This document shows positions 17,812 to 28,197 of a stretch of 63,936 bases of DNA, one piece after another. Location: positions 1 through 63,936 of the forward strand of contig CALJIC010000070.1 of assembly GCA_937974195.1 (NCBI GenBank), read 5' to 3'. Below the pieces are notes generated by a model that made no database searches, was not told the origin of the DNA, and worked only from the letters and a program-made list of their open reading frames with translations. The stretch comes from an uncultured Roseiflexaceae bacterium (GTDB taxonomy: Bacteria > Chloroflexota > Chloroflexia > Chloroflexales > Roseiflexaceae). Position 1 is the first letter of the stretch; each line of letters begins with the position of its first letter. Made by a program: the position numbers and the translations under genes.

Positions 17812-17881
17812 ACAAGATGTCCTGGCTGTGTTTTTAGAAGATAACGAGAATGCCGCGTGGCGAACGCGGGCTGAGATCGCC

Positions 17882-20800
17882 ATGCCGCTGCGTTTCCAGC
17901 AAAAGCTGATCATCCCTGCAGCATCGCGGCCGTTGATCGAGCGCCGGGAGCTGCTGGATCAGCTCGAGCGTGACATAAGCTCGATGCGCGTCGTGGCGAC
18001 CGCCGCGCCTGCGGGCTGGGGCAAGACGACCGCGCTGGCGCAGTGGGCGGCGCGCAGCGCGCTCCCCGTCGCCTGGTACACCCTCGACGCGGCGGACCGC
18101 GACCCGCACCTGTTCCTCGACTACCTGCTGCACAGCGTGGCCGCCTTCGTGCCGGACGCCGGCGCGATCCTGGCCCGCCTGGCCAGCACGTCGCCGCAGG
18201 GGCTGGCGGATGTGATGCAGGCGGTCGCGCTGGCGTTTGCCGCCGCGCCGCAGCCCTTCGCCCTGGTGCTGGACGACTTCCACGCCCTCGACGAGGACCC
18301 GCCGCGCCAGATCCCCGGCTCGGCGCTGACGCTCGACCTGCTGGCCTCGATCGCCGAGTACGCCGCGAACTGCCACCTGGTGATCGCCTCGCGCACGCTC
18401 CCGGCGCTCCACGGCCTGGTGCGCATGCTCGCCCAGCGGCGCGCCGCGGTCTACGACTACACGGCGCTGCAGATGAACGCCGCCGACGTGCAGCGGCTGG
18501 CGGGCGAGTCCTACGGCATCTCCCTCACCGACGAGCGCGCCGAGCAGCTCACCGCCCGGCTGGGCGGCTGGGTGACCGGCATCGTCCTGTCGCTGGACAA
18601 GGCGAGCGTCGAGTCGCACGGGTTCGGCGCCCAGACGCCGGGCAGAAGGAGCGCCGAGTCGCAGCTGTGGGCGCTTGGCCTGGACCCGCTGCCGCAGAGC
18701 GAGCCGGCCGCGCCCGATAGCCCGCCCGCCGCCCTCGATACCCAGCAGATCTACGCCTACTTCGCCGAGCAGATCATCCAGCCGCTGGCGCCGGAGCTGC
18801 GCGAGTTCCTGGAGGACACCAGCGTCCTCGAGGACCTCTCGCCGCGCCGCTGCGACGCGCTCCGGCAGCGGGATGACTCGGCGCAGCTGCTGGACGATGT
18901 CAAGCGCCACGGCCTGTTCACCTCCAGCCGCGCCGGCTGGATCGCCTACCACAGCCTGTTCCGCGACTACCTGCGGACGCGCCTGGCGCGCGACCCGCAG
19001 CGGGAGCGGACGCTGCTGCTGCGCGCCGGCGACCTGTACCGCGACGCCGATGAGATCGAGCGGGCGCTGGACTGCTACCTGGAGGCCGGCGCGCTCCAGG
19101 CCGCCATCGACCTGCTGCGCGGGGCGGTGCAGCGCTTCCGCCAGCGCTCGCGCCAGGCGACGCTGCTGACCTGCTTCGAGCGGCTGCAGGCCGCCGAGTC
19201 CGGCGCTCAGCACGCGGCGCTCGGGGCGCAGCACCTGCGCCTCCCGCCCGACCTGCTGCTGGCGCAGGCGCGCGTGTACAGCGACCTGGCGATGTGGGAG
19301 CCGGCCTACCTGGCGATCCAGCTGGCCGAGGCGACCGGCGGCCCGGCCATCCAGCAGGAGGCCCGCATCCTGCGCGCCGACCTGCTCGCGCTCCAGGGAG
19401 AGCCGGAGCGGGCGCGCGCGGCGCTCGAGGAGGTGGACGAGCAGGCGCTGACGCCGGAGCTGCACCTCGCCTACAACATCACGGCCGGGCGCGTGCGGAT
19501 CGTGTGCGGCGAGCTGCCCGCGGCGATCGCCGCGCTGGAGCGCGCCCAGACGCTCGCCGCCGAGACAGGCGACGACATCAGCTCGCTCGCCGACATCTCC
19601 GACAACCTCGGCTGGGCGTACGCGATGCAGGGCAACCGCGCGGCGGCGCTGAAGCACCTGAAGCGGGCCGACGCCTGCTGGCAGGCGAGCGGAAACAGCG
19701 GCAGGCGCGCGCTGACGCTCAACAACCTCGGCACGCTGGCCATGGAGGACGGGCGCGCCGTCGAGGCCCGCGCGGCCCTCGAGGCCGGCCTGGCGATCGC
19801 GCAGCAGACCGCCCGGCGCCGCGAGGAGACCATCCTGCGCTGCAGCATGGCCGAGCTCGATATTCTGGAGGGCGACCTGGAGCAGGCGCTGACGCGCTTC
19901 ACCGAGACGCACGCGATGGCGGTGCGGATGGATCTGCCGGTGAGCGTGGAGGCCGCGGCCGCAGGCGCGCTGTGGGCGGCCGTGCTGGGCGGCGATACGG
20001 GGCTGGGGCGAGCCTGGCTCGATGTGACATCCGCCTTCGCTGCCCCGACCCAGCCGGAGGTGCGCGGGCGCCTGGCGCTCGGCCGGGCGCTGTTCGAGCA
20101 GCTGCAGAAGCGCCCCGACCACGCGCTCGTGGCCGATCTGGTGGCCGAGGCGACCGCCCACGAGGCGTTCATCAGCGCCCCCGAGCGGGCGGCCCTCGCG
20201 CTGCTGCGCGCCGCGCTGTCCTTCGCGCGGGGCGGGTGGGCGCGCGCCGCCGCCGAGTGGGAGGAGTTCGCCGCGCGCGCGGAAGGGCTGCCGGACCTGC
20301 TGCAGATCCGGATCGCCGCGCTGCACCGCCCGCTGCTCGAGGCCGCCGCGCAGGCCCGCGCCCGCGGCGCCCAGCGCCTGCTCGATGCCCTGCGCAAGCC
20401 GGCGCCGAGCCGCTGGCGCATCACCGCGCTCGGCGTCTTCCGCTGCCTGGCCGACGGCGTGCCGTGTGATCTCTCGCCGCTGCACCGGGCGCTGCTGGTG
20501 CGTCTCCTGGACGCCGGGCCGCAGGGGCTGAGCGTCGAGCGCCTGTGGGAGTCGGTCTGGGGCGATGACGAGATCTCCATGCCCGCGCTGCACCAGGCCC
20601 TCCGCCGCCTGCGCGTCCAGACCGGCCTCGCCGTGGCCGCCCGCGACGGCGCGTGCGCGATCCGGTCGCCGTGGGAGGCGATCGAGTACGACGTGCGGGC
20701 GTTCGAGGAGGCGCTGGAGCCGCCGGTGAGCCGCGAGGGCATCCAGCGCGCCGCCGAGCTGTACCGCGGAGACTTCCTCCCCGGCGCGCCCCTCGGCGCC

Positions 20801-21097
20801 GCGCTGTGGGTCGACGCGCGCCGCGCCCACCTGCAGCAGCGCTACTGCGACGCGCTCGAGCAGCTCGCCCGCTCGGTCGAGCACGACCAGCCGCAGCTCG
20901 CCATCCACTACTACCAGCAGGTCATGCAGATCGACGGCTGCCGCGAGCAGACCGCCGCCCGGCTCATGCGGCTCGCGGCCCGCGCCGGCAACCGCTCGCT
21001 CGTCACCGCCACCTTCGAGCACCTCAAGGGCGCGCTGCGCGCGCTCGGCGCCACCCCCGAGCCGGCCACCGCGCAGCTGTACCAGCAGCTCCACTGA
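17882..21097 (+). CDS. Large ATP-dependent regulator, MalT-like STAND ATPase with TPRs and C-terminal BTAD/wHTH
   Basis: 1071 residues. It opens with the MPLRFQQKLIIPAASRPLIERRELL type of sequence seen in MalT/LuxR-family STAND regulators. The P-loop APAGWGKTT is at about residues 40-48, with a Walker B-type LVLDDFHALDED. An alpha-helical TPR region spans about 400-840. The C-terminus is not a LuxR helix-turn-helix. It has a winged-helix segment (LSVERLWESVWGDD) followed by a bacterial transcriptional activation domain (YRGDFLPGAP, about residues 930-1071). Such proteins couple ligand and ATP binding to transcription, and the ligand and target are unknown. A strong promoter at 17783-17811 supports the ATG at 17882. 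Confidence 0.85.
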   Translation: MPLRFQQKLIIPAASRPLIERRELLDQLERDISSMRVVATAAPAGWGKTTALAQWAARSALPVAWYTLDAADRDPHLFLDYLLHSVAAFVPDAGAILARLASTSPQGLADVMQAVALAFAAAPQPFALVLDDFHALDEDPPRQIPGSALTLDLLASIAEYAANCHLVIASRTLPALHGLVRMLAQRRAAVYDYTALQMNAADVQRLAGESYGISLTDERAEQLTARLGGWVTGIVLSLDKASVESHGFGAQTPGRRSAESQLWALGLDPLPQSEPAAPDSPPAALDTQQIYAYFAEQIIQPLAPELREFLEDTSVLEDLSPRRCDALRQRDDSAQLLDDVKRHGLFTSSRAGWIAYHSLFRDYLRTRLARDPQRERTLLLRAGDLYRDADEIERALDCYLEAGALQAAIDLLRGAVQRFRQRSRQATLLTCFERLQAAESGAQHAALGAQHLRLPPDLLLAQARVYSDLAMWEPAYLAIQLAEATGGPAIQQEARILRADLLALQGEPERARAALEEVDEQALTPELHLAYNITAGRVRIVCGELPAAIAALERAQTLAAETGDDISSLADISDNLGWAYAMQGNRAAALKHLKRADACWQASGNSGRRALTLNNLGTLAMEDGRAVEARAALEAGLAIAQQTARRREETILRCSMAELDILEGDLEQALTRFTETHAMAVRMDLPVSVEAAAAGALWAAVLGGDTGLGRAWLDVTSAFAAPTQPEVRGRLALGRALFEQLQKRPDHALVADLVAEATAHEAFISAPERAALALLRAALSFARGGWARAAAEWEEFAARAEGLPDLLQIRIAALHRPLLEAAAQARARGAQRLLDALRKPAPSRWRITALGVFRCLADGVPCDLSPLHRALLVRLLDAGPQGLSVERLWESVWGDDEISMPALHQALRRLRVQTGLAVAARDGACAIRSPWEAIEYDVRAFEEALEPPVSREGIQRAAELYRGDFLPGAPLGAALWVDARRAHLQQRYCDALEQLARSVEHDQPQLAIHYYQQVMQIDGCREQTAARLMRLAARAGNRSLVTATFEHLKGALRALGATPEPATAQLYQQLH

Positions 21098-21101
21098 AAG
21101 A

Positions 21102-21148
21102 AGCCGGCGGCCGGCACACCGCACCCGCGGCAGCGCCGGCCACCGGCT
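21102..21148. terminator. Hairpin between convergent genes
   Basis: AGCCGGCGGCCGGC pairs with GCCGGCCACCGGCT (14 bases, one mismatch) around a 19-base loop. No T-tract. It lies between the regulator and the SDR gene, which converge. Confidence 0.5.
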
Positions 21149-21165
21149 CCTCGATTCCGGCTCCT

Positions 21166-21897
21166 CTACGCGAAGGGCTGCGTCGTCGGGGTGATCACCA
21201 GCTCGGGGACGCACGCGCGCGGCGGCAGGCTGGCGACGAACAGCGCCGCGGCCGCGACGTCGTCCGGCTGCAGCATGCGCGCCCGGTGCTCGTCGCTCAC
21301 GGGGGTAGGCCGCTGCTCCAGCAGCGGCGTGTCGATCTCGCCCGGCGAGATACACGTCGCGCGGATCCCGTTGGCGGACTCCTCGATGCCGACGACCCGC
21401 GTCAGTGCCACCAGCGCGTGCTTGGCCGCGCTGTAGGCCGCGCCGCCGAGCGCGCTCGGGCGGAGCCCCGAGGTGGACGACACGCTGATGATCAGGCCGC
21501 TGCGCCGCGCGCGCATCAGCGGCAGCACGGCGTGGATCATGTTGAACGCCCCGGTGGCGTTGATCTCTATCAGCTTGTCCCAGTCCTCCGGCGCCAGCCG
21601 CTCGAGCGTCCGGTCGCGGACGTTGACCCCGGCGTTGTTCACCAGAATGTCCACGCCGCCGAAGTCGCGCACGACCGACTCGACAAGCGCCCGCACCTGC
21701 TCCCGGTCGCTGACGTCGAGCGCCGCCACGCGCACCGGGCGCGGCGCCTCGATTCCCCGCGCGACCGCCTCGAGCTGCGCGACGCGCCGCCCGCCGATGA
21801 TGACCTGCGCGCCCTCCTGGGCGAAGCGGCGCGCGATCGCCGCGCCGACACCCGAGCCGCCGCCGGTGATGATCGCCACCTGGCCTTCAAGGATCAT
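21166..21897 (-). CDS. Short-chain dehydrogenase/reductase
   Basis: NAD(P)-dependent oxidoreductase of 243 residues, the classical SDR length. Residues 12-18 carry GGGSGVG of the TGxxxGxG cofactor motif. ALDVSD, LVNNAGVNV and the catalytic ISVSSTSG serine with the YSAAKHA Tyr/Lys pair are all present. The substrate is not identifiable, and sugar-acid or polyol reductases are possible given the sugar-acid genes in the window. GGGAGAG precedes the ATG at 21897. It lies 56 bases downstream of the ThuA-like gene on the same strand, so the two probably form an operon. Confidence 0.9.
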   Translation of the reverse strand: MILEGQVAIITGGGSGVGAAIARRFAQEGAQVIIGGRRVAQLEAVARGIEAPRPVRVAALDVSDREQVRALVESVVRDFGGVDILVNNAGVNVRDRTLERLAPEDWDKLIEINATGAFNMIHAVLPLMRARRSGLIISVSSTSGLRPSALGGAAYSAAKHALVALTRVVGIEESANGIRATCISPGEIDTPLLEQRPTPVSDEHRARMLQPDDVAAAALFVASLPPRACVPELVITPTTQPFA

Positions 21898-21953
21898 GGT
21901 GCTCTCCCTCTAGCCTCTCTCCCCGATTCCGGTCCGCGCAGGCCGCGCTGGTG

Positions 21954-22658
21954 TCAAGGATTCCGACCCAGGAGCCACGACACGGCGTTGACCCACAGGC
22001 GCCGCAGCGCGGGGCAGGCGAAGGCGCGCAGGTCGTGGCCGTTGGCCAGGTAGACCAGCCGGCCCGCGCCGGGGACGCGCCCGCCCTCGTGCGTCAGCAC
22101 CATCGGCTGCGGCTGCCCCTCCCACGTCGCCTCGGCGTGCACCACGGCCTGCGCGCCCGCGGTGATCTTCAGCCCGTAGTACAGCTCGTCCTGCACGCTG
22201 TAGTCGTCCACCCCGGCGACCACCGGGTGCCCGGTGGGCAGCACGCGCACGCGGAACTCGCCGAACGGCGGGTGGCCGGAGACGCCCCGCACCCAGCTCA
22301 CGCCGACCAGCTCGCCGAAGCGCGGCCAGTCGTCGTAGCTGCCGACGGTCCCGTGGTGGGCGAGCAGCGGCCGGCCGGAGGCGATGTAGCGCTCGAATGC
22401 CTCCTTGTGGTGCGGCAGCAGCGGCTCGTACGGCAGATGGCCGGCCCAGGCCTGGCTGGCCATGTCGGTGAAGTAGTGCCCCATCAGCACCAGCAGGTCG
22501 CAGCCGTCGAGCGCCTCGAACGCCGCCCGGCCCTCGCGGAAGTCGCAGTCGAAGCCGTCGCCGAGCCAGCCCGCGGCCTGCCGCGCCTGCTCGGCCGTCG
22601 GGTGGCCCGCAGCCCCGCCGACGAAGAACAGAATGCGTGGCCTGGCCCTCTGTTGCAT
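21954..22658 (-). CDS. ThuA-like domain protein
   Basis: 234 residues with a glutamine-amidotransferase-like fold of the ThuA (trehalose utilisation) type. It shows ILFFVGGAAGHPT at the start, LLVLMGHYF, the loop GRPLLAHHGTVGSYDDWPRF, GHPVVAGV and a terminal RLVYLANGHDLRAF. ThuA proteins are linked to 3-keto-disaccharide metabolism, and no trehalose gene is adjacent here. The ATG at 22658 has AGGAGGA eight bases upstream. A GTG at 22679 is in frame but would place the ribosome-binding site inside the gene. Probably cotranscribed with the downstream SDR. Confidence 0.8.
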   Translation of the reverse strand: MQQRARPRILFFVGGAAGHPTAEQARQAAGWLGDGFDCDFREGRAAFEALDGCDLLVLMGHYFTDMASQAWAGHLPYEPLLPHHKEAFERYIASGRPLLAHHGTVGSYDDWPRFGELVGVSWVRGVSGHPPFGEFRVRVLPTGHPVVAGVDDYSVQDELYYGLKITAGAQAVVHAEATWEGQPQPMVLTHEGGRVPGAGRLVYLANGHDLRAFACPALRRLWVNAVSWLLGRNP

Positions 22659-22679
22659 CGCGCCTTCCTCCTGTGTCAC

Positions 22680-22993
22680 CGGGTCGCGTCGCTATGATAG
22701 CGCATGTTTCCTGGCCCGCCGTCGCCCCGCGCCCCGGGCGCCTGTGATGCGCCGGAGGGAGCTGTTCAGCGTCGAAGTATTGACAAGTATGCTATCGTCG
22801 TGTCAAGTACGCCGCTGTCGTCGAAAGGGCCGGCGCGGCGGCTTCGCCCCAGCGCCCGCAAGAAGGAGTGTCGAGCGGCGAAGCTTCCGCCAGCAGCCCT
22901 TCAATCCCGGCGAAGAGCAGCCCTGGCAGGCGCGCAGGCTCTGCCGACGGTAGGTCGGACGGACGCAGATCGTGCTCCGGAAAGGAGGAGGCC
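22680..22993 (+). other. Spacer between divergent genes, leader of the HTH-ClpN gene
   Basis: No gene was seen. The first part is short control sequence. A TTGACA/TGTCAA inverted repeat sits at 22780-22806. About 22820-22870 is a GC-rich hairpin block of the general intergenic kind. AAAGGAGGAGG at 22981-22991 is the ribosome-binding site for the next gene. Confidence 0.4.
22780..22806 (+). promoter_or_regulatory. Inverted repeat, possible operator
   Basis: TTGACA, 15 bases, TGTCAA. It lies about 190 bases before the HTH-ClpN gene. The left half could be a -35 box, but no good -10 follows at 17 bases. Function is inferred only from symmetry. Confidence 0.35.
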
Positions 22994-23728
22994 ATGGATC
23001 TGAACGAGCCCCTGATGACCACCGACGAGGTCGCAGCGTTCCTGAAGGTGGACGTCGTGACGGTGCGGCGGCTGGTGGCGCGCGGCGAGCTCATGGCCTA
23101 CCGGATCGGCGGCGAGTACCGCTTCGCGCCCCAGGAGCTGCGCGGCTTCCTGGAGCGCCAGCAGGTGATGCCGCGCGGCGGCGCCTCGCCAGGAGGTGCG
23201 GCGGCCCAGCAGATGGTCGAGCGTCTGGCGCAGGCGCTCCGCGGGGCGCCGCTGGACACGAGCGTGGCGCCGTTCACCCGCCGGGCGCGGCACGCGCTTC
23301 AGCTCGCGGTGGATGCGGCGCGCACGGGCGGGCGCGGCTACCTGGGGACCGAGCACCTGCTGCAGGGGCTCATCCGCGAGAGCGACGGGCTGGCGGCGCG
23401 CGTCCTGGCCGAGATCGGCATCACCGCCGACGCCGTGCTCGCGGTGGTCGTCGGCGCGGACGACTGGCCCGAGCGGGCCGGCGGGGGCGGCGCCGGGGCG
23501 GAGCTGCAGCTGACCGAGCAGGCGCGCCAGGTGATCGCCGGCGCGGTGGCCCAGGCCGAGGAGTGGGAGCACCAGTACGTCGGCACCGAGCACCTGCTGT
23601 TCGCGCTCACCAAAGCGGAGGACGGCAACATCGTGTTCCTGCTCGAGCAGCTTGGCGTCGCGCCGGATACGGTGCAGGGCGAGGTGCTCGAGACGATGTG
23701 CCTGGGCGCGGGCGGGATGCTGCGCTAG
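22994..23728 (+). CDS. Fusion protein: excisionase-type HTH plus two Clp-N repeats
   Basis: 244 residues in two recognisable parts. Residues 5-55 are an excisionase/MerR-like DNA-binding domain (MTTDEVAAFLKVDVVTVRRLVARG, then YRIGGEYRFAPQEL). Residues about 90-240 are two copies of the Clp R/N-terminal repeat: FTRRARHALQLAVDAAR..YLGTEHLLQGLI and LTEQARQVIAGAVAQAE..YVGTEHLLFALT. The ATPase modules of ClpC/ClpA are absent, so it cannot unfold proteins itself. It may be a regulator that binds Clp substrates, adaptors or phospho-arginine-like marks (inference). AAAGGAGGAG directly precedes the ATG at 22994. Confidence 0.88.
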   Translation: MDLNEPLMTTDEVAAFLKVDVVTVRRLVARGELMAYRIGGEYRFAPQELRGFLERQQVMPRGGASPGGAAAQQMVERLAQALRGAPLDTSVAPFTRRARHALQLAVDAARTGGRGYLGTEHLLQGLIRESDGLAARVLAEIGITADAVLAVVVGADDWPERAGGGGAGAELQLTEQARQVIAGAVAQAEEWEHQYVGTEHLLFALTKAEDGNIVFLLEQLGVAPDTVQGEVLETMCLGAGGMLR

Positions 23729-23794
23729 GCGTGCATCCTTTTGCGCTCCCTGTTCGTCCTACACGGCAGCCACCGCTGTACTAACGGCACGGGT

Positions 23795-23945
23795 GGGACG
23801 GCCGTGCCGCCCGCCCTTCTTTTGCAGAAGGGCTGCAGCCACAGATCGCTTTCCCGCCACAGGGCGCCGGGGAGGTTCCCAGGAGGCGACGACATCCCAA
23901 ACCCATCCGACGGTGCGGGGATGCCCGCTGGGCCGCAGCGCGTGA
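23795..23945. repeat. Intergenic hairpin module in the P450 leader
   Basis: CCCTTCT-TTTGC-AGAAGGG (about 23814-23832) is followed by GGGGAGGTTCCCAGGAGGCG and CCCAAACCCATCCGACGGTGCGGGG. The second part is clearly related to 5118-5165 and 15825-15860. The remaining sequence up to 24048 shows no gene. Confidence 0.5.
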
Positions 23946-24048
23946 GCTGGCTATCGACTCGCGAACGCCGCATCTGCCAGCGAAGCGCCCGCGCGAGCCG
24001 TGCGATGGCGAACATCCTGGCACCGAGGTCGAGAGAGGAGCCACTTCC

Positions 24049-25383
24049 ATGACGAAAAGCATCGCCGAGATGCCCTCGGTCGAGTTTACCGGCGAGGACA
24101 TCGAGACCGGGCGTCTACCGATGCGCCAGGCGCAGGCCGCCCTGGAGCACGGACCGATCTATAAGTGGGTGATCGACAACGGGTATGACCGGGGCGAGTT
24201 CGTGTTCATGGTCGGCCCGCAGGCCAACCGCTTCGTGCTCCACACCGGGCGCGAGCACTTCAGCCACGACCTGGGGTGGACGCCGATCGTCGGCGAGATG
24301 CTCGGCAAGGGGCTGCTGAACATGGACGACCCCGAGCACGCCCGCCACCGCAAGATGTGGAACCCGGCCTTCACGAGCGCGGCGATGGAGGCGTACCTGC
24401 CGATCCTGCAGCGGATCATCGCCGAGCGGACCGCCTCCTGGCCGGACCAGGAGTGGATCGACGTGTACGCCGAGTCGCGCGAGATCACCTTCGACGCGGC
24501 GGCGGTGGCGCTGGCGGGGATGCGCCGCGGCCCGCAGGTGGACCGGCTGCGCGAGCTGTTCTACACGCTGCTGCACGGCTTCGACCCCGAGCGCGAGACG
24601 TGGGAGGAGTACGACCAGCGGTGGCGCTCGACCCGCAGCGAGCTGGCGCAGACGCTGCTGCGGCTGATCGCCGAGCGCCGGGCGCTCCCCGAGACCGAGC
24701 AGCCGCGCGATGTCGTCGGCCTGATCGTGCGCGCGCGCGACGAGGATGGCCGGGCGCTGAGCGACGAGCAGATCCTGGCGCACATCAACATCCTGCTGGT
24801 GGCCGGGCACGAGACGACCACGACGCTCGGCGCCTGGACGCTGTACATGCTCGCGACGCAGCCCGAGCACCGGCGGCGGATCGAGGCCGAGCTGCAGTCG
24901 CTTCTCGGCGACACGCGCGGCGAGCTGCCGGTCGAGGCGGTGCGGCAGATGAAGCAGCTCGACAACTTCATCAAGGAGGTCGGGCGCGTCTACAGCCCGG
25001 TGATCAACGTGCCGCGCGGCGTGCTGCGGGACTTCGAGTTCGGCGGGTACCGTGTGCCGGCCGGCACCCCGGTGCGGCTGGCGCTGGCCGCGGGCCACCT
25101 GCTGCCGCATGTGTTCGCCGAGCCCGAGCGGTTCGACCCGGACCGCTTCGCCCCGCCGCGCGAGGAGGACCGCAAGACGCCCTACAGCCTGGTGACGTTC
25201 GGCGGCGGCTCGCGCATCTGCATCGGCATCAGCTTCGCGCAGATCGAGGTGAAGGCGCTGGCGGCGCACGTGCTGCGCACCTACGAGCTGGAGGTCGTCC
25301 CGGGCCAGCAGCTGGTCCACGCCGGCCACTGGACCGCCTACGTGCCCGGCGGCATCCGGCTGCGCGCCCGCCGCCGCGCCTAG
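24049..25383 (+). CDS. Cytochrome P450
   Basis: Heme-thiolate monooxygenase of 444 residues with all family landmarks. The I-helix oxygen-activation motif AGHETTTT is near residue 252, ExxR is in EVGRVYSP, and the heme loop FGGGSRICIG has its cysteine ligand near 390. No membrane anchor is present, so it is a soluble bacterial type. The full-length exact heme signature resembles fatty-acid or CYP102/CYP110-like groups, but the substrate is not inferable. AGGAG is ten bases before the ATG. No ferredoxin or reductase gene is adjacent, so the redox partner must be elsewhere. Confidence 0.93.
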   Translation: MTKSIAEMPSVEFTGEDIETGRLPMRQAQAALEHGPIYKWVIDNGYDRGEFVFMVGPQANRFVLHTGREHFSHDLGWTPIVGEMLGKGLLNMDDPEHARHRKMWNPAFTSAAMEAYLPILQRIIAERTASWPDQEWIDVYAESREITFDAAAVALAGMRRGPQVDRLRELFYTLLHGFDPERETWEEYDQRWRSTRSELAQTLLRLIAERRALPETEQPRDVVGLIVRARDEDGRALSDEQILAHINILLVAGHETTTTLGAWTLYMLATQPEHRRRIEAELQSLLGDTRGELPVEAVRQMKQLDNFIKEVGRVYSPVINVPRGVLRDFEFGGYRVPAGTPVRLALAAGHLLPHVFAEPERFDPDRFAPPREEDRKTPYSLVTFGGGSRICIGISFAQIEVKALAAHVLRTYELEVVPGQQLVHAGHWTAYVPGGIRLRARRRA

Positions 25384-25448
25384 CCTGCTCGGAGCGGCCG
25401 CTCGCAATAGCGTTTCGTTAGAGTTGCCCGTGGGAGCCTCGGATTGTA

Positions 25449-25477
25449 TTGACAAAGCGGAACCGCTATTCCATAAT
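25449..25477 (+). promoter_or_regulatory. lon promoter
   Basis: Perfect TTGACA (25449-25454), a 17-base spacer and CATAAT (25472-25477, 5/6). Transcription should begin near 25484. This is the best sigma-70-like promoter in the window. Confidence 0.75.
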
Positions 25478-25505
25478 ACCCGCAACGGAATATACATTCC
25501 GCTTT
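25454..25505 (+). promoter_or_regulatory. Nested palindromes at the lon promoter (candidate operators)
   Basis: GGAA-N6-TTCC at 25459-25472 lies inside the promoter spacer and touches the -10. GGAAT-N4-ATTCC at 25487-25500 lies just after the expected start. A longer pair, AAAGCGGAA (25454-25462) and TTCCGCTTT (25497-25505), encloses both. It does not match CIRCE or HAIR. The arrangement suggests two operator half-sets for a dimeric repressor. Confidence 0.5.
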
Positions 25506-25525
25506 TTCAGAAATGAGGTTCCGAC

Positions 25526-28111
<2,586 letters not shown>

Positions 28112-28128
28112 CAGCCCATCGGATCGAC

Positions 28129-28170
28129 AACGTGCTGCGGTAGCAGGGCTGCCGCAGCACGTTTCTTTTT
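28129..28170 (+). terminator. Intrinsic terminator of lon
   Basis: AACGTGCTGCGG (28129-28140) pairs perfectly with CCGCAGCACGTT (28152-28163) around an 11-base loop, and is followed by TCTTTTT. It starts 17 bases after the lon stop codon. Confidence 0.9.
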
Positions 28171-28197
28171 GCCCAGCGGCGGCCCCGCGCGGCCGGG

